Positions 1 to 5,313 of a stretch of 6,612 bases of DNA are shown in pieces; positions within the stretch are counted from its first letter, which is position 1; each line of letters starts with the position of its first letter. Both the position numbers and the translations under genes were made by a program. The notes under the pieces were generated by a model. It made no database searches. It was not told where the DNA came from and saw nothing but the letters and a program-made list of their open reading frames with translations. The stretch is from Acidobacteriota bacterium (GTDB taxonomy: Bacteria; Acidobacteriota; Terriglobia; Terriglobales; Acidobacteriaceae): the NCBI GenBank assembly GCA_021798655.1, contig JAJZFE010000073.1, positions 1-6,612 on the forward strand, written 5' to 3'.

Positions 1-514
1 GCCAATGAAAGTAGGCGACGATCAGGCCGCCGGCAACAGGCCCAAGCATGGGAGCGATGAGCGCCGGTATCGACACAAAGCTCATCGCACGGATGAGTTC
101 CGATTTCGCAAATGTGCGAACGAGCGTAAGCCGTCCGACCGGCACCATCATGGCGCCACCGCAGCCTTGCAACAGCCGGCACGCGACAAGCAGATGAATG
201 TTCGGCGAGAGACCACAGAGCAGAGAGCCCAGCGTGAAGAGACCGATGGCCGAGGTAAAGACTCTGCGTGTCCCGAAGCGGTCGGCCATCCAGCCGCTGA
301 TGGGGATGAAGACAGCGAGTGCAAGCGTGTAGCTGGCCAGCACCGACTTCATGCTGAGCGCCCCGACGTGCAAGGCTGTCGAGATCGACGGCACCGCTGT
401 GTTCAGGATGGTAGTGTCGAGCGACTCCATAAAGAATGCAACAGCGACGAGCCAGGGCAACAAGGCTTTGCTGCTAGGCGTCACGGCGTCTACTGTCACT
501 GTCTGTTCAGGCAT
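1..514 (-). CDS. MFS drug/H+ antiporter, DHA2 (EmrB/QacA) type, N-terminal part only
   Basis: This is an inner-membrane proton-driven efflux transporter of the major facilitator superfamily. I translated the minus strand from the ATG at 514-512; 171 codons are open to the window edge and the C-terminal part lies outside. Five hydrophobic segments are visible, at roughly residues 17-38, 57-77, 85-103, 106-128 and 146-169. The first ends in the DHA2 signature LDTTILNTAVPSI (32-44). Motif A follows TM2 as GWMADRFGTRR (74-84). A motif-B-like RLLQGCGGA is at 113-121. The antiporter motif C core GPVAGG (158-163) lies in TM5, which points to export rather than uptake. A GAGGA Shine-Dalgarno-like element lies 12 nt before the ATG, somewhat far. 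The family and class are clear; the substrate cannot be told. No neighbour explains its induction. Confidence 0.9.
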   Translation of the reverse strand, partial: MPEQTVTVDAVTPSSKALLPWLVAVAFFMESLDTTILNTAVPSISTALHVGALSMKSVLASYTLALAVFIPISGWMADRFGTRRVFTSAIGLFTLGSLLCGLSPNIHLLVACRLLQGCGGAMMVPVGRLTLVRTFAKSELIRAMSFVSIPALIAPMLGPVAGGLIVAYFHW

Positions 515-881
515 CGTCCGCAGGATTCCTCAGAATCTATGATGCCTGAAGACCCTGCTGTGAATCCCACCGGCTGCCTTGACACACGCGGTATTGCGAG
601 TGTCGACTCAGTAGTGCGTTTCGGCCTACATGGCCATGCTGTTCCCTGCAGCAACAGGCGTCTACCCACGCACCCTTCCACCAACACCTTCCGTCGAAAC
701 AACCCGTGTAGCTCCAACTTGTACGTACCTCCGGTCTCCACAAGGTACCCGATCAAGACAACTCCCCGCAGAACCAGTCGCCGACAGTGACCTGTTTTTA
801 CACCGCCACAAACCGCCGCGCTCCGTAGCGCTATAGACGAACAGTCCAGCAGGTTCAAAACATACCGACGCGAATCACTCT
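515..881. other. Intergenic region without a recognisable gene
   Basis: These 367 bp separate the leftward transporter gene from the rightward tRNA promoter. Open frames on both strands cross the region, but their translations are rich in Arg, Cys and Pro, resemble no family I know, and mostly run into the transporter in the wrong frame. I see an 8-bp palindrome GTACGTAC at 721-728 and a small hairpin GCGCT-CCGT-AGCGC at 818-831. The transporter promoter must lie here on the minus strand, but I could not identify a convincing -35/-10 pair. Confidence 0.6.
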
Positions 882-910
882 TTGACCCGCCGCGCGAGGT
901 TTGTTATAAA
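882..910 (+). promoter_or_regulatory. Sigma-70 promoter of tRNA-Asn
   Basis: TTGACC at 882-887 and TATAAA at 905-910 are separated by exactly 17 bp, each matching the sigma-70 consensus at five of six positions. Transcription would start near 917, giving a 5' leader of about 85 nt before the mature tRNA, to be removed by RNase P. The spacer is very GC-rich (a CGCGCG run), as can occur in stringently controlled stable-RNA promoters, but no separate discriminator evidence is claimed. Confidence 0.75.
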
Positions 911-1001
911 TGGTGAAGAGCAAACGCGCTCGAAACGCACTGGAGCAGGATGTGTGCAGCCACCTCGGCAGCCCTTCTTGCAGCCATCGTTCTACAAGCG
1001 A

Positions 1002-1076
<75 letters not shown>

Positions 1077-1104
1077 TAACAATATAAGAACCATTCAGTT
1101 TCAA

Positions 1105-1134
1105 AAGCCACCCAAGAGGTGGCTTGCTTCGTTT
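1105..1134 (+). terminator. Intrinsic terminator of tRNA-Asn
   Basis: An 8-bp perfect stem, AAGCCACC (1105-1112) with GGTGGCTT (1118-1125), encloses the loop CAAGA. An A-rich stretch precedes it and GCTTCGTTTT follows. The U tract is imperfect and delayed, but the position about 30 nt after the tRNA and the lack of coding sequence around it support termination. A second, weaker hairpin (GCCTGT-TGGG-ACAGGC, 1156-1171) follows and could be a backup. Confidence 0.75.
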
Positions 1135-1276
1135 TGCTGCGGTTGTCGTTTTGGTGCCTGTTGGGACAGGCAGGATGAAACATAGTTTGGCGCTGGGGAT
1201 CATGGAGAACTGACCCGACCCGCTTCACGGAGCCAGAAGCGATGGGGTTTTCGGCTTGCGTGGTTGGGCTCTCGGG

Positions 1277-1292
1277 GTCCAGACATCTGGAC
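1277..1292. repeat. Perfect 7-2-7 inverted repeat upstream of the first cysteine-cluster gene
   Basis: GTCCAGA-CA-TCTGGAC is a perfect dyad of 16 bp. It lies about 100 bp before the probable start of the cysteine-cluster gene, in the otherwise featureless stretch between the tRNA terminator and that gene. The size and symmetry suit a dimeric regulator site, but one isolated dyad could arise by chance. The rest of 1135-1395 shows only the small hairpin at 1156-1171 and no credible coding region. Confidence 0.35.
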
Positions 1293-1382
1293 GTGAATGG
1301 GCCACACTCCAGCCCTTTGCCATTCTGGGAATCTCCCGTCCATACTTCCTGGAAACAGGCATCGCCTCTTCGGCCATCCTCC

Positions 1383-1396
1383 TATACTTGCCGTCA
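1383..1396 (+). promoter_or_regulatory. Possible -10 box giving a leaderless transcript
   Basis: TATACT at 1383-1388 matches five of six bases of the -10 consensus and ends 7 bp before the A of the ATG at 1396, so transcription would begin at or next to the start codon. No Shine-Dalgarno sequence precedes this ATG, which agrees with a leaderless message. There is no good -35 hexamer at the expected distance (CATCGC at 1360-1365), so the call is tentative. Confidence 0.35.
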
Positions 1397-2205
1397 TGGC
1401 TAACGATCAGCCCGGCACCACAGGCCCTTCGACTCCCCTCCCCTTCGTCGCCGCCACCTTCCAGCTGCCGCTCGGCACCAGCCAGATCGCCTGCTCCGTG
1501 CCCGTCCCCGCTGGCCCCATCGGCATGACCCAGCTCATCCCCTCCCTCCACCATCTCTCCAACACCCTCACCGCCGCCGCGACCGACCTCACCGCCAGCC
1601 AGGCAGCACCCGTCTCCTGCCGCAAGGGCTGCTCCGCCTGCTGCCGCCAGCTCATCCCGCTCACGCTCTATGAGGCAGAGGCTCTGGCCGACGCCATCCA
1701 CTCCCTCCCTCCGCAGAGCCAGGCCCTCCTCGAAGCCCGCTTCGAAGAAGCACTCCGTCAGCTCTCCCCCAGCGGGCTCCTCCCCCGGCTCGACCCTGAA
1801 CGCCTCCCTCCGCCCCACTCTCCCGAACGCGAACAGCTCGCCCTGGACTACCTCGCACAGCGCGTCGACTGCCCCTTCCTGGAAGACGACGCCTGCACCA
1901 TCCACCCCATCCGGCCGCTCGTCTGCCGCGAGTACCTCGTCACCTCCCCGGCAGCGCACTGCGTTGCGCCCACCCCGGAGACCGTCGCCCGCGTCCCCCT
2001 GCCCGTCAGCCTCTCCCAGCACCTCGCCAACTACGCCCGGCGACAGACCGCCCTCCCCGCCGGATGGTTCCCGCTCATCCACCTCTTCGCCTGGATGCGC
2101 CGCCGCACCGCCCCGATCGCCGACACGCTCACCCCCGGCCCTCTGCTGCTCGAAGCCCTCCTGCTCGACCGCAGCCCTGCGATCTCTCCGCCCTCCCCGC
2201 TCTGA
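1396..2205 (+). CDS. YkgJ-family cysteine-cluster (metal-chelating) protein, longer paralogue
   Basis: This is a 269-residue protein of the YkgJ / CxxxCxxCC (zinc- or iron-chelating domain) family, whose biochemical role is generally unknown. The family signature is present as C75-x3-C79-x2-C82-C83 in the string CRKGCSACC. The second half of the cluster is C159, C167, C177 and C189, in CPFLEDDACTIHPIRPLVCREY followed by a distal Cys. This gives eight conserved-type cysteines in a 4+4 arrangement. The IHPIRPLVCR stretch is the usual family hallmark. About 70 residues precede the domain and include an extra Cys33. The open frame extends upstream to an ATG at 1297, but that part does not look coding. 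I chose ATG 1396, directly behind a TATACT box; Met44 (1525) is another possible start. There is no signal peptide or membrane segment, so it is probably cytoplasmic. A shorter paralogue follows 205 bp downstream. Confidence 0.82.
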   Translation: MANDQPGTTGPSTPLPFVAATFQLPLGTSQIACSVPVPAGPIGMTQLIPSLHHLSNTLTAAATDLTASQAAPVSCRKGCSACCRQLIPLTLYEAEALADAIHSLPPQSQALLEARFEEALRQLSPSGLLPRLDPERLPPPHSPEREQLALDYLAQRVDCPFLEDDACTIHPIRPLVCREYLVTSPAAHCVAPTPETVARVPLPVSLSQHLANYARRQTALPAGWFPLIHLFAWMRRRTAPIADTLTPGPLLLEALLLDRSPAISPPSPL

Positions 2206-2410
2206 AGCCTGTCAACCCCACCCACCCATCAAACCACTTCCAATCAACGACTTGCACAAAAAATAAATCCGGCCCGATCCGCTATAATAGAACTAGAGCG
2301 GTTTTCTCTATCCGAAGCGACGGTCTGTACCGCGTCGCGACGAAGTCCGCCGCTAACACGTCTTTCATCAATACTTTAGCCACAAAACCAGGGGTGGGTA
2401 CCAAGTCCGA
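2206..2410 (+). promoter_or_regulatory. Promoter and structured leader of the second cysteine-cluster gene
   Basis: A perfect TATAAT lies at 2283-2288 within an A+T-rich patch (2255-2268 is almost all A) that contrasts with the surrounding GC-rich genes. The best -35-like hexamer, TTGCAC at 2252-2257, is 25 bp away and too far, so an activator or an unusual sigma factor may help. A start near 2295 gives a leader of about 116 nt. It begins with TAGAG-N7-CTCTA (2294-2310). A hairpin GCGAC-GGT-CTGT-ACC-(GC bulge)-GTCGC follows at 2317-2338. The only purine-rich ribosome-site candidate, AGGGGTG (2390-2396), lies 14 nt before the ATG. It could be a cis-regulatory leader or part of a dispersed intergenic repeat. 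Confidence 0.5.
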
Positions 2411-2986
2411 ATGTCCGCACTCTTCCCTATCCTCGACGCCGCTCTCGACTCCGCCGTCGCCCGCTCGGCCGACTGGCTCGCCTGCCGGCCCGGCTGTCAC
2501 CAGTGCTGCGTCGGCGTCTTCCCCATCACCGCGCTCGACGCGGAGGCCCTGAACGCCGCCCTCGCTGCCGCCGACCCGGCGCTCGCCGCCCGCATCCGCC
2601 AGCGCGCCGCCGACTCCCGCAGCCGGCTCGCCACTGGCTTCCCCGGCGACGCCACCACCGGCCAGCTCTTCACCCAGCCGCACCACGAAGACGACTTCGA
2701 CGACTTCGCCAACGACGAGCCCTGCCCCGTCCTCGACCCCGCGACCGGCACCTGCGACCTCTACGCCGCGCGCCCCGTCCAGTGCCGCACCTTCGGCCCG
2801 CCCATCCGCGACGACGAAGACCACCTCACCGTCTGCGAGCTGAACTTCGTCGACGCACCACCCCTGGCCGCCTCCATCGCCGAGATGGACCAAAGCTGGC
2901 GGCCGCTCGAAGACACCCTCATCACCGAAGCCGAAGCCCGCACCGATCAGCGCTTCCCCACACTGATCGCCTTCGCCCTCCGGTAA
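2411..2986 (+). CDS. YkgJ-family cysteine-cluster (metal-chelating) protein, shorter paralogue
   Basis: This 191-residue protein belongs to the same family as its upstream neighbour. The signature C25-x3-C29-x2-C32-C33 (CRPGCHQCC) sits near the N-terminus. The second half, C105, C115, C125 and C142, lies in a CPVLDPATGTCDLYAARPVQCRTFGPPIR context. Eight cysteines fall in the same order as in the longer paralogue, but the rest of the sequence is very different, so the two are not a recent tandem duplication. An acidic run at residues 93-103 (EDDFDDFANDE) precedes the second half. Members are thought to bind Zn or an Fe-S cluster; the substrate is unknown. The ATG at 2411 leaves 24 residues before the first Cys, as expected. 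ubiX starts 56 bp after the stop with no terminator between, so co-transcription is likely. Confidence 0.85.
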   Translation: MSALFPILDAALDSAVARSADWLACRPGCHQCCVGVFPITALDAEALNAALAAADPALAARIRQRAADSRSRLATGFPGDATTGQLFTQPHHEDDFDDFANDEPCPVLDPATGTCDLYAARPVQCRTFGPPIRDDEDHLTVCELNFVDAPPLAASIAEMDQSWRPLEDTLITEAEARTDQRFPTLIAFALR

Positions 2987-3042
2987 CTTCTGCCACCAGC
3001 GTCCGCATCCGGTCAACACACCCATGCCCGCGCTGCCGGATA

Positions 3043-3678
3043 ATGAATGTTATGGAAGCACCTCTGCAACCCACCGCATCCAAAACCATCACGCTCGCCA
3101 TTACAGGCGCCAGCGGCTCGCTCTTCGCCATCGAGATGCTCCGCGCTCTTGAGCAGGATGCCCGCGTCGCCCGCGTCCATCTGGTCGTCTCGCCCAGCGC
3201 GCTGCGCGTGCTCGCCGAAGAGGCCGCGCTGCCCGGCCGCAGTCATCTCGTCGAGCACCTGCTCGGCGCGCCGTCCACCAAGGTCGCCGCGCTCAACCAC
3301 GACGACATCGGTGCCTCCATCGCCTCCGGCTCCAGCCCGGTCGATGCCATGATCGTCCTCCCCTGTTCGATGGGGACGCTCGCCGGCATCGCCCACGGCA
3401 TGGCCGGCAACCTCATCGAGCGGGCCGCCGACGTCTGCCTTAAGGAGCGCCGCCGCCTCGTCCTCTGCGTCCGCGAGACGCCGTTCAACCTGATCCACAT
3501 TCGCAACATGGCCGCCGTCACCGAGGCCGGAGCGACCGTCTTTCCCGTCATCCCCACCTTCTACAACCACCCGCAGACGGTCGCCGACATCGCCCGCAAC
3601 TACGTCCACCGCGTGCTGCAGCACCTTGACCTGCCGCAGCCAGGAGCCTACGCCTGGGGCGCAGAAACAACATCCTGA
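3043..3678 (+). CDS. ubiX: Flavin prenyltransferase UbiX
   Basis: UbiX attaches a dimethylallyl group to FMN to make prenylated FMN, the cofactor of UbiD-type decarboxylases (ubiquinone synthesis and aromatic acid metabolism). The 211-residue length is usual. Visible signatures are the FMN loop ITGASGSLFA (20-29), the SSPVDAMIVLPCSMGTLAGI region (97-116), GNLIERAADVCLKERR (122-137), LCVRETPFNLIHIRNM (141-156), PTFYNHP (171-177; Tyr174 matches the conserved active-site Tyr) and HRVLQHL (189-195; Arg190). The frame is open back to 2503 across the upstream gene, but that part is an out-of-frame shadow. I favour ATG 3043; ATG 3052 is equally possible, and neither has a good Shine-Dalgarno sequence, which fits translation coupled to the gene before. 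No ubiD or quinone gene is in view. Its last 31 bp overlap the convergent tetR gene. Confidence 0.95.
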   Translation: MNVMEAPLQPTASKTITLAITGASGSLFAIEMLRALEQDARVARVHLVVSPSALRVLAEEAALPGRSHLVEHLLGAPSTKVAALNHDDIGASIASGSSPVDAMIVLPCSMGTLAGIAHGMAGNLIERAADVCLKERRRLVLCVRETPFNLIHIRNMAAVTEAGATVFPVIPTFYNHPQTVADIARNYVHRVLQHLDLPQPGAYAWGAETTS

Positions 3679-4304
3679 ACCCCGCAGCAGGCCCGCAGAT
3701 AACTCCGCAGCACCAGCACCAGCTCGCGTTGCATCGCCTCAAACAGAACTTCCGCAGCCTGCGACTCCAGCAGCTGCCGCTTCACTCCCGCGATCGTGCT
3801 CTGCAACACCGTCGCCACCAGCCGCACGTCGGTCGTCAGTATCTCCGGCGCGCTCTGCAGCAGCGCCACGATCTGCCCATGCACGCGCGCCATGCCAGCC
3901 GACGCCACCTTCGCACCCTCCACGTCCGAGCTGATCGCATACATCGCGCGACTGCCCTTCAGGTCGCGCATCTTCACCGCCAGAAACGCCTTTGCCAGCG
4001 CCTCGGCCATCTGCTCCACCGGCTGCCCGCGCTGCTCCACGCACGTCCGTTCCACCTCGGCCAGCAGCGCCTCCATGTGCCGCTTCAACGCGGCCCGCAG
4101 CAGCGCACTCTTGTTCGGAAAGTACTGGTACAGCGTCCCCACCGAAACCCCGGCCCGCGCCGCCACATTCGTCGTCGTCAACCGCTCCTTGCCCAGCCGC
4201 ACCAGAACCTGAACAGTCGCCTTCAAAATCGCGTCCACACTCGCCGCCGAACGTGCCTGAACCGGCGATTTCCTTGGCTCTGAGACGGTTGCTGCCTGCG
4301 CCAT
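3648..4304 (-). CDS. TetR-family transcriptional regulator
   Basis: This 218-residue one-component repressor has an N-terminal TetR DNA-binding domain at about residues 17-70. The helix-turn-helix LTTTNVAARAGVSVGTLYQYF spans 42-62, followed by PNKSALL (63-69), all close to the family consensus. The C-terminal ligand-binding and dimerisation half is all-helical in appearance and ends in a Cys-Cys pair near residue 205; its ligand is unknown. The gene reads away from an aldo/keto reductase across a 93-bp spacer, the classic arrangement for a TetR repressor controlling itself and its neighbour. That is inference. The start at 4304 is supported by AGGAG (minus strand of 4315-4319) 10 nt upstream. 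The stop TAG (3650-3648) lies inside the 3' end of ubiX. Confidence 0.92.
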   Translation of the reverse strand: MAQAATVSEPRKSPVQARSAASVDAILKATVQVLVRLGKERLTTTNVAARAGVSVGTLYQYFPNKSALLRAALKRHMEALLAEVERTCVEQRGQPVEQMAEALAKAFLAVKMRDLKGSRAMYAISSDVEGAKVASAGMARVHGQIVALLQSAPEILTTDVRLVATVLQSTIAGVKRQLLESQAAEVLFEAMQRELVLVLRSYLRACCGVQDVVSAPQA

Positions 4305-4397
4305 CGAATGCGAACTCCTAACCTGAAGCTTCCTTCATCTAACCACATGCAGCTCGTCAACACGAAACCTGACCCGCTCGCACACGGAGAGACACAC
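4305..4397. promoter_or_regulatory. Divergent tetR / aldo-keto reductase control region
   Basis: This 93-bp spacer must hold both divergent promoters and any TetR operator. On the minus strand a TTGACG (-35-like, + positions 4356-4361) is present, without a good -10 at 17 bp. Dyads seen are GAAGCTTC (4325-4332), TCGT-CAAC-ACGA (4354-4365) and TCG-AATG-CGA at the tetR start. None is long enough to name as the operator with confidence; TCGT-N4-ACGA, overlapping the -35-like element, is the best placed. Confidence 0.4.
4386..4391 (+). promoter_or_regulatory. Ribosome binding site of the aldo/keto reductase
   Basis: GGAGAG ends 6 nt before the ATG at 4398. It settles the start there rather than at the in-frame ATG 4308, which would add 30 residues unlike the family N-terminus and would overlap the control region. 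Confidence 0.8.
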
Positions 4398-5273
4398 ATG
4401 ACCAACCAGCCCCAACTCGGCGGCACCTTCACCTTTCCCGGCACCTCCATCACCGTCCACCGCGTCGGCTATGGTGCCATGCAGCTCGCCGGCCCACACG
4501 TCTTCGGCCCGCCCCGCGACCGCGACGAGGCCCTCGCCGTCCTGCGCGAAGCCATCGCCTCCGGCGTCGATCACATCGACACCAGCGACTTCTACGGCCC
4601 GCACGTCGTCAACCACCTCATCAAGGAAGCCCTCTATCCCTACCCGCAGAGCCTCACCCTCGTCACCAAACTCGGCGCGCGCCGCGGCGACGACGGCTCA
4701 TGGATCCAGGACCGCTCCCGCGAGTGCCTCATCGAAGGCGTCCACGACAACCTGCGCAACCTCGGCCTCGAAGCCCTCGACATCGTCAACCTCCGCATGG
4801 GCGCCATCGACCGTCCCAAGCCCGGCTCCATCGCCGAAGAAGTGCGTGTCCTCGTCGAGCTCAAAGAGCAGGGCCTCATCCGCCACATCGGCCTCAGCAC
4901 CGTCAACGCCGAACAGATCGCCGAAGCCCAGACCCTCACCGAGATCGTCTGCGTGCAGAACTTCTACAACGTCGCCAACCGCGAAGACGACGCGCTCATC
5001 GACAGCCTCGCCGCGCAGGGCATCGCCTATGTGCCGTACTTCCCGCTCGGCGGCTTCAGCCCCTTGCAGTCTTCCGTCATGGACACCGTCGCAGCCTCAC
5101 TCGGCGTCACGCCGATGCAGGTCGCGCAGGCCTGGCTGCTGCAGCGCTCGCCCAACATCCTGCTCATCGCCGGAACCTCCAGCCGCGCCCACCTGCGCGA
5201 AAACCTCAGCGTCGCCGCGTTGCAGCTCTCGCCCGAGGTCGTAGCTCAACTCGACAGCATCGGCAGGCAGTAA
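4398..5273 (+). CDS. pdxI: Aldo/keto reductase, YdbC/PdxI (pyridoxal reductase) type
   Basis: This is a cytoplasmic NADPH-dependent oxidoreductase of 291 residues. From memory it is closely similar end to end to Escherichia coli YdbC, renamed PdxI, which reduces pyridoxal to pyridoxine. Shared strings include GYGAMQLAGPHVFGPPRDR (24-42), HIDTSDFYGPHVVN (59-72), VTKLGARRG (89-97), HDNLRNLGLEALDIVNLR (116-133), FPLGGFSPLQSS and AWLLQRSPNILLIAGTSS near the C-terminus, followed by HLREN. The tetrad residues Asp61, Tyr66 and Lys91 are visible. The usual catalytic His position falls at Arg133 (NLR), which as I recall is also true of YdbC, so it is a subfamily trait rather than damage. The gene is divergent from tetR, which probably represses it. 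The exact substrate here is inferred from similarity; other aldehydes or ketones are possible. Confidence 0.88.
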   Translation: MTNQPQLGGTFTFPGTSITVHRVGYGAMQLAGPHVFGPPRDRDEALAVLREAIASGVDHIDTSDFYGPHVVNHLIKEALYPYPQSLTLVTKLGARRGDDGSWIQDRSRECLIEGVHDNLRNLGLEALDIVNLRMGAIDRPKPGSIAEEVRVLVELKEQGLIRHIGLSTVNAEQIAEAQTLTEIVCVQNFYNVANREDDALIDSLAAQGIAYVPYFPLGGFSPLQSSVMDTVAASLGVTPMQVAQAWLLQRSPNILLIAGTSSRAHLRENLSVAALQLSPEVVAQLDSIGRQ

Positions 5274-5281
5274 TCCACACC

Positions 5282-5313
5282 GGGCCGTCGCGGCCTCATT
5301 GCGGCGACGGTCC
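5282..5313. terminator. Bidirectional GC hairpin between convergent genes
   Basis: GGGCCGTCGC (5282-5291) pairs with GCGACGGTCC (5304-5313) over 10 bp with a single G-U. A G/G mismatch and two further pairs lead to a 6-nt loop CTCATT. It lies just after the reductase stop and covers the last codons of the opposing hydrolase gene. There is no U tract on either side, so it may act as a Rho-independent-like block or an mRNA 3'-end stabiliser rather than a textbook terminator. Confidence 0.55.

Noticed and set aside
579..607. TTGACA at 579-584 as a plus-strand promoter
   Set aside because: The hexamer at the right distance is GTCGAC, nothing like a -10 box, and no gene follows.
5..790. Plus-strand 261-codon open frame at the left end
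   Set aside because: It is antisense to the MFS transporter for most of its length and its translation is rich in Arg, His and Gln with no family features.
1225..2082. Minus-strand 285-codon open frame opposite the first cysteine-cluster gene
   Set aside because: A Gly/Glu-rich shadow produced by NNC codons on the other strand; no domain, and the plus strand has a clear family signature.
2282..3025. Minus-strand 247-codon open frame opposite the second cysteine-cluster gene
   Set aside because: A GC-driven antisense shadow, Gly/Val/Glu-rich, with no recognisable motif; it also crosses the promoter region.
2503..3042. Possible N-terminal extension of UbiX of 180 residues
   Set aside because: The extension is an Arg/Pro/His-rich out-of-frame reading of the cysteine-cluster gene; UbiX starts at 3043 or 3052 with normal family length.
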